NCBI RefSeq assembly: GCF_030463535.1
Contig: NC_132878.1
Coordinates: 39,338,054-39,402,053 of the forward strand
DNA length: 64,000 nt
Source: Salminus brasiliensis
Taxonomy: Eukaryota; Chordata; Actinopteri; Characiformes; Bryconidae
Direction of reading: 5' to 3'
In this document: one piece after another, positions 1 to 11,118 of the stretch
Position numbering within the stretch: the stretch's first letter is position 1
Layout: each line of letters begins with the position of its first letter
Made by a program: the position numbers and the translations under genes
Notes under the pieces: model-generated
Databases searched by the model: none
What the model was told of the DNA's origin: nothing
What the model saw: only the letters and a program-made list of their open reading frames with translations

Positions 1-285
1 CCGGTCAAACAAATGCGAAGAACCACCATGTTTATATTGTGATATGCTGTCTGTACAGAATATAATTACCCTTACAAACTAATAAACAACATTAGCAAGA
101 GCAAGCTCGCTTGGAAATGAGATGATAATTAAATTCAGTAAAATTAAACTCTGTAGAGAAAGGCTCTGTAACATCCACAGGTTGCACTGATTAAGTGAAT
201 TTGGATCACAATATTATAATTTATCATAATAATTGTACATACAATCATTTGTCTGTACATTATCATCCAAGTTTAGCATTTAACA

Positions 286-286
<1 letters not shown>

Positions 287-338
<52 letters not shown>
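287..338. repeat. (TA)n microsatellite
   Basis: An uninterrupted run of about 26 TA units. A 68-codon open frame across it is produced by the repeat and is not a gene. Confidence 0.95.
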
Positions 339-339
<1 letters not shown>

Positions 340-671
340 TGTATCTCTATTTTTGCTGTTTTTCACTATTTAAATCTGGTAGTTCATTATTGTGCCCTTG
401 AGTAATTAGTATAAATGTAATTTTAAATTGTGCAATAGAAATTAATGGACTATGAAATGATTTGGAATAAAAATCCGTTCACATTGACTTCCAAGTTAAA
501 AATCTTTTTGAAGTTGCCATTTCGGAGATTCAGGATTTTAAGATTTTGAGTTTGAGATGCTCAATTTCTCCATAAACAAAGAAAATAGCATCTGAATAAT
601 ATCAGTTGATCTTTTTTTTTTTTTCTTTGGGTGGACTGGCTCCTTTGGGGTACACTCATGTATATGCAAAA

Positions 672-1585
672 GCGCATGCAACAGTTTGGGTACCCCTGCC
701 CCTAATTTGTCATGTTGATCAGTTCAGTGAGTAGTAGATGAACTAATCTCTAAAGTGCATAAGGTTACGTTACTTAGTCTATTATTTTAGTTTTGTACCA
801 TTTTACATTGATAGATCAGAAAGCAGCACCATGCAAAAGTTTAAGCAACACAAGAGATTTGATCTCTCACATACGTTTTATAAGTCTTTTTCTCTCTCTC
901 TCTCTCTCTTTCTGTTCTGAATAAATGCACAGCTGTGAGTGAATACACCCTGTTGGCTCTTAATAATCTATTTGGCTTATACTGTAATGAAGTCAAACTT
1001 TATCAACTTTATTATTATGTACACCTGACTGTATCTGGGATTAATTTGGCACGCAGCACACTGTATAGACATGTTTAGACATGCTTTCCAACTTTTAACA
1101 AGGTCTCAGACCTTAATTAGCTTGTGAGGGCTAAAGCTTTTTTTTTAAATACTCAGACTCCTCTAACCTTTTCCCTATTATCTTAAACACACCACAGTCC
1201 ACAGTGGGTCACCTCAAGAGTTGCAAGCTAAAGATTTTGCCATGGCCCTCACAGTTTCCCCACCTAAGCGTCAATGGAAAAGAGCAGTGCAGCAAGACGG
1301 CCCCAGAATCTCACGGAACTAAGAGGCTTTTACAAGAAAGAATGGGCGACAATATCCCAAAGAACTGAAAGGCTGCCTACAAAAAGTGTTTGCAAGCTGT
1401 GATGATTGCTAATGGGTGTACTCAAACTTTTGCTTTGGCCCCTTTTTCCTTTTTTGTCATGTTAAAACTGTAAAAGATGGAAATGTAAGCTTGAACTTTT
1501 TGTCTTTGGGAAATCAGATCATCTATTCCTCGCTTAGCTGTTCACGGTAACAGAGATTTTGACCAGGGGTGCCCATACATGTAAT
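672..1585 (+). mobile_element. Nonautonomous DNA transposon with imperfect terminal inverted repeats
   Basis: The left end carries GTTTGGGTACCCCTG (about 684-698). The right end near 1561-1577 reads, on the opposite strand, GTATGGGCACCCCTG, so the termini form an imperfect inverted repeat. Internal sequence at about 1270-1480 looks like the 3' part of a Tc1/mariner transposase gene followed by a T-rich tail of a kind I recall from other fish genomes. The frame is broken. The CT microsatellite at 892-909 and the segment shared with 3484-3612 lie inside it. The family assignment is from recall and was not searched. Confidence 0.6.
915..1105. repeat. Copy 1 of a locally duplicated segment (partner at 3484-3612)
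   Basis: Shares 'taatgaagtcaaactttatc' and flanking sequence with 3484-3612, including the CAGCTGTGAGT motif upstream and the GACATGTTTAGACA motif downstream. Copy 1 has about 50 extra bases in the middle relative to copy 2. It is either a local duplication or two members of one dispersed repeat. Confidence 0.75.
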
Positions 1586-2298
1586 AGGTGTTTTTGTCAT
1601 CGTAAAAAAAAATAAAAACAGAGACATTGTAACTCACCAATGTGTAGCAATTGGATAGCATAAGGAGTGATGTTGCCACAATGTATGCAAGAGATCGCTC
1701 AGTTCAGATCTCTTCTTTGTCAGTATTGCAAGTGCTCTTGGCTGCCATGGGACTTAAAGTTGCATTTGCAGCGATTTTCTCTGAAATGTGATTACACTGT
1801 CTTTCTTAAAAAGGGTGCTTGCAATCTCTGCTAGAAAAAAAACAGTGCAGACCAGTACAGTAAGACACCAGCAAAGCCAACATCCGCTGTATTATATGTG
1901 CTTTTCAAAAGTACAGAGAGCTAGAATGCTGGCTGCCAACAAAACCAGCATATGTTGGGTTTTGGATGCTGACAATGTCAGTTAACAATGTAAATCCACA
2001 CCAGACCAGCACTCAGTCACCTTAAATCAATTTGCAGTCAATATGCTGTTTCTTACTATGTTTATCAGAGATATGTAAATAAATGAAGGTTAATCAAGTG
2101 TTTCTGAAAGACAGAGAGGGATTCACAAGTGGCAGTACTTGCTTTCCATGTCTTCTGAATAATAATGGATCAAGCTAAGCTGTTTTGACCACTGAGCATT
2201 GTTTTTGGGATTATCTATAAGCATCTTGTTTTTAAACCTTATGCAGGCCACTACACAAAGTCACACAGCAAAGACAAGTCATACTGCTGCATTCTGGG

Positions 2299-2730
2299 TC
2301 ACTTGCAAGAGACTGCTGGCATTAATAGGAAGACCAGCCTCCATTGACTTACAGTACAGACACTGAACAAGCACTTCAATGACGTTCTTAGAGAAAAAAG
2401 AGTCAAAATGTTGTGGAGGAGAAACCAGCAGCTGTAATTTGTCATCCAGATTTTTACACCAAGGCTTACCGTATCTACAGACAAACTGATCAAGAAGTTC
2501 TCAAACAAGTTCTTTCTCTTGGCTGGATTCAGCTTCAGGTGGTGGGCTGCCATCCATGACGACACGTCCGTCAGACAAGCCAAGATGCAACTGCAAACTG
2601 GAAAGTATGAGATGGAAGCAAGGAAAAGATGAATGAAATGAAGAGAAATTAGAAGAGGGCCCAGAACAGAGCCTTGAGGAATACCAGTGGGAAAAGCAAA
2701 TGCAGATCCTCTCCAAGTTACATGATAAAA
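2299..2730 (-). mobile_element. Degraded LINE reverse-transcriptase fragment (L2/CR1-like)
   Basis: On the minus strand, about 2645-2698 translates to FPTGIPQGSVLGPLL, the conserved reverse-transcriptase motif of L2/CR1-type non-LTR retrotransposons. Further on, after a frame change, 2520-2583 gives CLTDVSSWMAAHHLKLNPAK, the usual segment after the YADD region in these elements, and then SLGVKIW and FLLHNI, which match the downstream RT/thumb part. The YADD box itself is not intact and the frame is broken at least once, so this is a dead fragment of the middle of ORF2. The exact clade was not determined. Confidence 0.8.
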
Positions 2731-3143
2731 GTACTTCTCAAGTCCCCAAACCCCCCAGTTCTGTGCAGAACTAGTGAGTCAGTGCGGCCAGACAGAAGTG
2801 CTGACCTTTTGCAACTTTTAGACTGGGACACATCAATTAGCAGTGTTTGGTCTGTGGCAGTAACAGCAAATCTCATATGTGAGCATCTTACGAGAAGGGG
2901 AAATATTTAAAAGGCATGCATGTCATGACTACAACCTAAAAAAAGTTCTATAAAGGATCTGAGTAGGAACTTTTATTCAGCCATTATATTTAGGAAGACT
3001 TTGCTAGAACAAACATTAATAAAGAGTAAAGAACAAACAATCAAACCAAACAAACTAGTAAAGCATAGATTCTTTTGTCTTTGGGGGGACAAAACAGAAC
3101 TTTTACACTCTCTGGCCCTCTTTAGTGTTCCCTACCCTACTCA

Positions 3144-3145
<2 letters not shown>

Positions 3146-3212
<67 letters not shown>
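3146..3212. repeat. (CA)n microsatellite
   Basis: About 33 CA units with a single interruption near 3187. Two overlapping open frames that cross it are repeat artefacts. Confidence 0.95.
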
Positions 3213-3384
3213 CTTACAACATCCTGTGGGAAAGGTATATGTATGTGTGTGTGTGTCTATAGCTCATGTGGTGAAGGTCATGTCTGGATCATTGCCAGTT
3301 ATGTCAGATATCATGCCCTCAGGACTTTGTCTAATACCTCAGCTGCTGAGTCAGCAACGTCTACCTTGCGTGAGCATTTGCCCC

Positions 3385-3387
<3 letters not shown>

Positions 3388-3415
<28 letters not shown>
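3388..3415. repeat. (TG)n microsatellite
   Basis: About 14 TG units, roughly 180 bases after the complementary (CA)n tract at 3146-3212. A transcript through both could pair into a hairpin. Confidence 0.95.
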
Positions 3416-3483
3416 CACACTGCTTTTGTTCCCAACTGAGTAATGGTGATGTGGCAGAAGGAGAGGTTATAAAGCCTCTCTGT

Positions 3484-3612
3484 GTTCTGAGTGTTCAGCT
3501 GTGAGTTAATAACCCTGTCTGCTCTAAAAAATGCATTTGGCTCTTATTGTAATGAAGTCAAACTTTATCAACTTTATGTGTAGACATGTTTAGACACGCT
3601 TTCCAGCTTTTA
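3484..3612. repeat. Copy 2 of a locally duplicated segment (partner at 915-1105)
   Basis: Matches 915-1105 with scattered substitutions and an internal deletion of about 50 bases. See the entry for copy 1. Confidence 0.75.
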
Positions 3613-3890
3613 GGCTACATGTAGAAGTATTTGAACATTGCTGTTATTGTCTTAATTTTTAGATTTTTAGATTGAGTATAAAGAGATAGGGAGTGTATGT
3701 GACTGGGCTGTATGAAAATATTTATCGTTAATGCAATAAATGACATCACAGTATCATGTGCTTTTCTGAGCATATTGTGGATATTGTCAATATATGATTC
3801 TTGTTCTGGCCAGATGTTCATCTACACTCATCATGAATCTGTAAAAACTTATAATTTGATACCCACCTAAATTACTGATTTAATGAGTTA

Positions 3891-4080
3891 AGCGGCAGTA
3901 GTGGGTCAGCGGTTAGAACCCCAAGCTATTGATGACAAGGTTGTGGCTTCGATACCCGGGCTCGGCAAGCTGCCACTGTTGGGCCCTTGAGCAAGGCCCT
4001 TTACCTTCTCTGCTCCCTGTGTGCTAGAGTTGGCTGTGTACCACAGATGGGTCAAATGTACGTAGTGCACCTTTACTTTT
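3891..4080 (+). mobile_element. tRNA-derived SINE
   Basis: The head resembles a pol III promoter: an A-box-like GTGGGTCAGCGGTTAGAA (3901-3918) and a B-box-like GTGGCTTCGATACCCGGG (3943-3960). The body contains GGGCCCTTGAGCAAGGCCC (about 3980-3998), a sequence I recall from SINEs of ostariophysan fishes. The 3' end is diverged and no target duplication was identified. Confidence 0.8.
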
Positions 4081-4239
4081 AATGGTGCTGAAAGTTCTGC
4101 AAACTATTTTAATCTGCCAAGGCGAAGACTTCTTAACTTCTTGTTAGTGATCATGATGGATTATAGCTGGTAGTGTTTCTATGGCCACATAAAAGGGTTT
4201 GCTTGACAGCACTCATTGGATTAACCAACACACCATACA

Positions 4240-4730
4240 ATGGGAAAGTCTAAGAAGCCCAGTGCAGATCTAAAAAGTATGATTGTAGTTTCACAGAAGT
4301 CAGGAATGTCTCTTGGAGATTGAGATCATCAGTTCAAAACAACTGTACATAAGAACAACTTGGGAGGTGTAGCCACTTTGCCCAGTTTGTGAGGAAGACC
4401 CAAACTGTGCCCTTCAGCTAAAAGGAGGGGGTCAGGAACAAGAACCAAAGAACCAGCAGGCACACCCCTGGAAGGTTCTGATTACTGTCTACAGTCAAGC
4501 GAGTTTAATAATTTACATTTACATTTACATTAACTCTTAAGCATGGTGGTGGTAGTAACATGCTCTGGGGTTTTTGCTGCTAGAGGAACTGGTATATTGT
4601 AGCAAGTGGATGTAGTAGTGTAGAAGGAGGTCTACCTCAGGATTCTTCAGCATAACCTCAAACTCAAGATGGAAGGATCAATCAGCTATGGATTGGTAAC
4701 GGCTAATTTTCAGCCCGAATATGCCGGTAC
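4240..4730 (+). mobile_element. Tc1/mariner transposase remnant
   Basis: About 4240-4330 reads like the start of a Tc1 transposase (MGKSKKPSADLKSMIV, then a stop). A second block from about 4535 carries the 'aagcatggtggtggtagtaa' segment, which encodes the KHGGG region ahead of the second catalytic aspartate. The middle is deleted or scrambled, and stops and frameshifts are frequent. A short run of TTTACA units (about 4514-4531) interrupts it. Confidence 0.7.
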
Positions 4731-5260
4731 AACAAGAATCAGACACTAGCAGAACTAGCAATGATAACTAGTGACCCTCTGAGCTACACAGCACAATTCT
4801 GCAGAGGAATTTACAGAGTTCAACCAAGTTTTAAATGTGGTTGCTTCCAAAAAGTGAAGTACATTTCATTTAGAAGACACTGCAGGAACATTACAAAAGC
4901 TCTGCACGATGATGCGTTGCCAAGTTTGCCTTGAAAGGTTAATGGGGCATGGAGCTAATCTTTTCATGGTTCATGGTTCACATTAGTTTTGTAACTGATG
5001 TTATACTTCATGATGAAGCCCTTTATTGTGGTTTTACCATTCAATTAGTGTTGAACTACATGCTATACATTATCTATGTAAATTCGGTATAGAGATCCCA
5101 GCAGTACGTGTAGCGTCTGGACTGAATCTCTGAAGTTCCTTCTCTGTGATCTCATTTACCACTTCCCTAGAGACACATCACAGTACAAGACATGATCTAA
5201 GTGTCTTTGGGTGTTAGTGAGCTAAATGAATCGCTAGAGACAGATACATCTTTCTCTCGC

Positions 5261-5284
5261 CCTCTCTCTCTCTCTCTCTCTCTC
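5261..5284. repeat. (CT)n microsatellite
   Basis: About 12 CT units followed by non-repetitive sequence. Confidence 0.9.
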
Positions 5285-5724
5285 CACACCCCGTCTTCCC
5301 CCAGCGGAAATGCAATAAACCGACCGCAAGTGATCATGTCTGAGAGAGCCTCCCTTAGCTACGCTTTCCCTAAGGAAGCAGAAAAGCGAAGGAGGGAGAC
5401 ATGAATACATGAGCAGAACATCAGAAGGAGAGCCTGAGCTTAAGTTGGTTGAGCAAAGCGCAATGCTTTGAACAAGTGCTGAGTCAGTCTTTTGACTTGG
5501 TTACACAGCCAGAAGTAAAAAGTAAGCTTTTGCATTCTGGCATAATAAAGCGAGCACTGCGCATAAACTGCCTTGTCGAATGAATACGATTACTAGTGAG
5601 CTATTATGTCGTCACCATTTTGCCTTCTTGTGGCCAAGAAGAGGATGGTTCCCTCTGGCCTTTGAAAGACAACTGTGAAGCATATAAAAAGTTGGATGTG
5701 TTTACGCATTAACATTTCATTAAT

Positions 5725-7115
5725 TGTGGTCACAGCTTCATTATCCCATTCCCATAACTAGGTCAGTTATCATGACTAAACTCATTTCATTCCCACGTAT
5801 TACTAAGTCATGGTTACAACCTAATTTGCTAGTGCTAGGACAGACTCAGAGAATATTTTTGGCTTGGAGTCTGGGTCAGCTTTCTTGTGGTCTGCGCGTG
5901 AAGCCAGATGCGACGAGGTGGAGGTGGATGCAATGTTTGTTCAATGAGGTGTATATACACGGGGTATATAAAGAGCATGGGGCATGGGGCATGGTCCATC
6001 TCACAAAATTATGTTCAAATATTGTGCTATGACCACAACATTATCTTATTATCATGTCTTATTGTTTGTGCATTTTTGGTTTGTTTATTAATTTAATACT
6101 AAATTAATCATGGTATTAACTAAATCCCCTGTTTTACTAAGTAATGGCCACAAATTAATGATCTCACTCTCATGCCTTACTAAGCTTTACTCATAACTGA
6201 ATTGTCAAGAGTTAGCTATCTTATTCTCCTGCCTTACAAAGCTGTGGTCACAACAGAATTATCAAGACTTAATCATCTTATTCTCCTGCCTTACTAAGCT
6301 TTGGTCATAATTATCAAGACTTAATGATCTTATTCTCCTGCCTTACTAAGCTTTAGTCATAAATGAATTATCAACTTCATTATCTCATTCTCCTGTCTTA
6401 CAAACCTTTGGTCATAACTGAATTATCCAGACTTAATTATCTCATTCCCCTGTCTTACAAAGCTTTGGTCATAACTGAATTATCCAGACTTAATTATCTC
6501 ACTCCCCTGTCTTACAAACCTTTGGTAATAACTGAATTATCCAGACTTAATTATCTCATTGCCCTGTCTTACAAAGCTTTGGTCATAACTGAATTATTAA
6601 GACCTAATTATCTCATTCCCCTGTCTTACAAAGCTTTGGTCATAACTGAATGATCCAGACTTAATTATCTCATTCCCCTGTCTTACAAAGCTTTGGTCAC
6701 AACAGAATTATCAAGGCATAATCCTCTCATTACCATGCCTTGCTAAACTTCGGTCATAACTGAATTATTAAGACTTAACTATCTCATTCTCCTGTCTTGC
6801 AAACCTTTGGTCATAACTGAATTATTAAGACTTAATTATCTCATTCTCCTGTCTTACAAACCTTTGGTCATAACTGAATTATTAAGACTTAATTATCTCA
6901 TTCTCCTGTCTTACAAACCTTTGGTCATAACTGAATTATTAAGACTTAATTATCTTATTCTCCTGTCTTACAACGTTTTGGTCATAACTTAATTATCAAG
7001 TCTTAATTATCTTATTCTCCTATCTTACTAAGCTTTGGTCATAACTGAATTATCTTGTTTTCCTGCCTCACTAAGCTTTGGTCATAACTGGTTATAACTG
7101 AATTATCAGCTTTGG
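5725..7115. repeat. 57-bp minisatellite array with degenerate left flank
   Basis: The core, about 6115-7110, is some 17 copies of a 57-bp unit built around TCATTCTCCTGTCTTACAAA, CTTTGGTCATAACTGAATTA and GACTTAATTATC. Much more diverged copies (GGTCACAG, ACTAAGTCATGGTTACAAC) reach back to about 5725. Since 57 is a multiple of three, open frames of 61-96 codons run through it with a 19-residue repeat; these are artefacts. The array lies just upstream of the penultimate mettl24 exon. Confidence 0.92.
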
Positions 7116-7676
7116 TATGGGTCTCTCTATGAAGTCTGACTTAACTATGGTCATGCTTCTTTTTTTATTAACAAATGGGTAGATTAACTAAAACTGCAGA
7201 GAGGGAATGGCTTGGTTAAAAGTTCATTTGAATAAGCTAATGTTTAATTCATATTGAAGGCAGCACAAGAAAGTTCACTTTTTAACCAAGACAAAGACGA
7301 TCATATCTGAACAAGCAAACATAGGAAGTCCACGGCTCTGTGCTGCATCCAATGACTCCAGAGCCCCTTAAGCTGAAGGTAGAGCAGTCTAAGATCCGGT
7401 TTCTGCTGGAGCACAGCCACATCTCTTTAAGTTCAGCCTGAACTTTGGCTCTCGGCTGCTTAATTGTGCACTTACTGGGCTTATCTTCTGAGGTTCATAA
7501 AACCATTTCTTTCTTCCCTGCTCTTATTTCACTCCAAAGGGCAGCTGAGTAGGAGTTTTAGAAGAACTGTTAAAAAGCTTACCCATCCGTCAGAGTTCAG
7601 GGCCTTCACATGAAGGTTCACATTGTCTTTCTGTCTCTCTTTTTTTCTTTCTCTCCCTCTCTCTTTCTCTCATTAG

Positions 7677-7902
7677 GTTGGGTGGTGAGGATAAGTGGCT
7701 GGAGAGAGTATTAGCTAAAGCAGGCTGTGAAGTTCATAGCTTTGACCCCAGCATTAAAGAAGCTCATCTGCAGGATTCTCACATGTGGCTCCACCGACTC
7801 TCTGTGGACTGGAGGGACCCCAACCCTGCCATCCCAGCTCAGAGGCAGCACGGCAGCACCAAGAAGCTGGCCACCATCCTCAATGACTTCGGACACAGAC
7901 AG
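7677..7902 (+). CDS. mettl24: mettl24, penultimate coding exon (methyltransferase-like protein 24)
   Basis: This exon encodes the N-terminal half of the S-adenosylmethionine-binding fold. It follows a long pyrimidine tract ending in CATTAG and ends CAG|GTGACC. After one base that completes a codon it gives 75 residues beginning LGGEDKWLERVLAKAGCEVH, then FDPS, then HMWLHRLSVDWRDPNPA, and ends FGHRQ. The glycine pair and the acidic residue of FDPS fit motif I and the ribose-binding acid of class I methyltransferases. The segment matches what I recall of vertebrate METTL24, a predicted type II membrane or secreted protein with no established substrate. It joins in phase 0 to 16919-17239. Upstream exons, including the N-terminal anchor, are outside the window, so the gene is partial here. 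Confidence 0.93.
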
Positions 7903-8894
7903 GTGACCACAAAAGGCTAACGTTTGGAGAGCCTTTTAGGAGCCTAGAGAGGTTACTGTTTACTGTACTGTTATTACTGTATTATTATTGAAATGGTTTA
8001 AACATAGATTATGTAAACCAAGCTCTCTCTTGCCACTTGTCAATGTAAAGTGAGCACACCATCAGCAGGTATACTTTGGCCTCTAGAATGCAGATGCTGC
8101 AGATCCATGGTCCATTTGAGGTGGGTGTAGAGCAGGGAGTTCTGTTATCAAATCAAATAAATCTGATTAATCAAAATGTCACCGTTGTTTTAACCAGATA
8201 CGGATGACAGATAATATCAGATTACACCATGCGTTTGTTGTCGCTGCAGTTTCTAAGGGTTAATGGCAGTTTAATACCTTCAGGCTATCTCTCTTGACAG
8301 ACTTGACAGTCAAACAGCTCTAATGGCCTCTAAAAGCAATCATGAGCACTTCATTTTATATTGAGTACTTCAGGAAAATGCCTGGTGTCAAAAGATCCAC
8401 TAGGCAGCGTGAGCAGGCCTCAGCAAATTCTAGCACTGTCAGATTCCAGATGAATCTGGATAGAATATTTAGAAGTGAAACAGTTTGGCACAACATACTG
8501 AATAGTTTACAAGGGTGTGACTTTTCCTAGTATAGGAGATTAAAAAGTAAATCTGTTATATGCCCCAACACATCAGACAATCCAACAAGCATTAAATCCC
8601 CTGGAGCAGAAGATACACTTTGATACAGCCCTGTTAAAAAGTACACTGAAAAAGAATGGGCCCATATCATGCAAAAAATTATATACATGAAACATGAAAG
8701 TCTCAAACTGTTCACTCCCCAGTCCATACAGTCTACAGTCATGGCCCATATTAATGATACACCCCTGCACTTATTGGAGAACACTCAACTTTTCCCAGAA
8801 CATTGCTGCAATTACAAATACTTTAAAATTCACATGTTTTCATTTGTTTTGCTTGCACTGGAACGCCATAAAAAAAGTAAAATCTGATATCATC

Positions 8895-9640
8895 CACACA
8901 GAACTCCAGAAATGGACTGGACAAAATTATTGGCACCTTTTTAAAATAGTAAGAAACAGTTGGACTTTAGTTGAGTGATGCTTCACTAATTTGTACTAAT
9001 GTCAAATAACAGGTGGTGCAAAAATAACCACACATTCAGACAATTTAAATGGAGAAAGGTCCAGAAAGGTCCTGTGTCCATTATGCACAACGTCATTAAG
9101 AAGTATACAGCAAATTGCACTGTAGCTAACCTCCCTGGATGTGGACGGAAGAGAACAATTTGTTGAGGATTGCAACGAAGGATTGCTTGAATGGTGGCTA
9201 AAGAACCTCAGTCATCTTCCAAACAAATTCAAGCTGGCCTGCAGGCAAAAGGTACGACAATGCCAGGTCGCACTCTGAATTTGTTGTCATCATCACCATA
9301 AAATGGGATGCTAAGGAATGTGATCCTGGAGTACTCCACCAGGACTTACCTGAGGAAGTCCTATGGACAAATGAGACCAAAATAGAGCTTTTTGCTAAAG
9401 CACATCATTGTACCACTAACAGAAAGTAAAACCAGGCATTAAAAGAAAAGAGCATGGTCCCTATGGTCAAACATGGTGAAGATTCAAAGATGGTTTCATG
9501 GATGCCTTGACTGTGTGCATGGTATTATGCAATCTGAAGACAACGTAGGGCCCAGTGTCAGGAAGCTTCATTAGAGGTTAATGGGTGTTCCAGCAGCAAA
9601 TAGACTTCGGGGGACATTGTTTCTAGACAAATGTTCCTTC
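8895..9640 (+). mobile_element. Tc1/mariner remnant
   Basis: The left part carries 'ctggacaaaattattggcac' (about 8918-8937), a terminal sequence I recall from a common fish Tc1 group. The body contains degraded transposase pieces, including ACAAATGAGACCAAAATAGA (about 9367-9386), the region that normally encodes the first catalytic aspartate (TDET/SDE motif). There are many stops and no matching right terminus. Confidence 0.75.
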
Positions 9641-9899
9641 ATGAAATCTCCATTAAACCTGCCTAAAGGTTTGCACCCCTGCTCATCTAACGATATTAAT
9701 AAGGACTCCCCGCTGTGCTGCCGTCACAGCCTCTAGTCTTTTGGGAAGGATTAAGAGTAGATGTTTGAAGTTTAATGTGATTTGATTGCAGTATGTCATG
9801 AGAATAGTAGTGAAGATCACAAACACCACTCCGACTCATCCTAATGGGATTCAATAGCATTTTACAAGCTGTGCATGCAACTGTAAGCCCATGTCTGCA

Positions 9900-9990
9900 A
9901 TGGGTACACCTTAAAATATTTGACTTCAATAATAAAAAGGGGTGTCTAGATACATTTGGACAATGTACATTACATGTATAAGATTGCTGA
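9900..9990. mobile_element. Right end of a MITE related to 29965-30365
   Basis: AAGGGGTGTCTAGATACATT (about 9938-9957) followed by TGGACA matches the right terminus of the more complete copy ending near 30365. The left end is not recognisable. Confidence 0.55.
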
Positions 9991-11118
9991 AATCCCAGCA
10001 AAACAGAAAGAGATTCCTCACTCTGCAATGAGGTGGGCTGTGTGAGGAGATGGCTACAGCATGGCCTAGCTTATTGTGCATTCATCCATAGTCCTGCTTG
10101 TGCTGGAAGAAAGAGGAGACGCTCTTTGCTGAAAGAGTTTATCCTGCATATCATCATTATCATCATTCAGCAAAACATGAGATTTCTGTGGGCCTGCCAG
10201 CAATAGCACTCAGACTGATTAGATAGCCATCTGCATAGCAAATTAGCACCCCAGGCACAGCTAACTCAGCGAGGAGCTGAGCATTGGTTTGTTTTTATAT
10301 CTGCTGAAAGAGGGACAGCCATAACCGCGTTATTGCTGCACGAATATTTAACACTACTGCTTTACTAAACCGAGCCTCATCCTCACGCCACAGCTGCTGG
10401 ACTTGTATTGAGCTCTGTCACAATGACAGCACTGTCACAGGCCTACAGTCAGAGACCCGTGATGTCACGGCAGAAGCGTCCCAGCAGCTGGCTCATCCGT
10501 CAACGTCTTTCACAACTCTTTCTGACAGAAACAGACCAATTTTTCTTTCTCTTTTATCAAAGCGATAATTGCTTCAGATTTATGCGCCAAATCCCAAGAT
10601 GCCAATTTTTTCCCTTTCCCGCATATATCACTCGCCCTCCTCCCTCCCACCTTGTTTCTCGCTGCATGAGCAACAGTTTAATTGTTGCAAATTAAATCCA
10701 GGCCCTTGAAACAGAAAAGGCTACAAGCCACGCACCAGTGCATAGCATTAGTGAACTGACGCGTCTCAGGCACGTGTGATTGATTCATTTTTCCAAGCCA
10801 GGTGGGGAAAAGTATGAAGAATACATACAAATTAGCATCAGCAACTCGTTCCTCTGGCCTACTCCAACAATGGCATCTGTGCACAAGTGTCTAGGGGTAA
10901 GTTACCATTTTGAGCTCGCTTGAGATTTAGCTTAAACCACCATTTAAATATGGTAGCAGTGTTCCAGTGTCTCTAAAACAGAGCTTTCCAAAAACTGACT
11001 AAAACACAGTTAGACTCCTGTTCGTCTTGACATCCAAGAGAGGCTTCTTGTTGGATGAAAGTTGGTTTGGATTCATGAGACATTGATGATGAAATTTGGG
11101 CTTATTCTTTAGAGGCCT

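Larger units (their letters stand above)
1..7676. other. mettl24 intron sequence (5' exons not in window)
   Basis: No coding exon is recognisable here. The next mettl24 exon begins at 7677 one base into a codon, so at least one earlier exon exists; none of the open frames here resembles it, and I infer that the stretch is intronic. It is filled with a nonautonomous DNA transposon, a LINE fragment, a SINE, a Tc1 remnant, microsatellites and a 57-bp minisatellite, listed separately. Confidence 0.6.

Noticed and set aside
3001..3504. 167-codon plus-strand frame
   Set aside because: Centred on (CA)n and (TG)n microsatellites, with no family resemblance.
6363..6992. Repetitive plus-strand frames (96 and 61 codons)
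   Set aside because: Products of the 57-bp minisatellite; the 19-residue repeat has no protein-like conservation.
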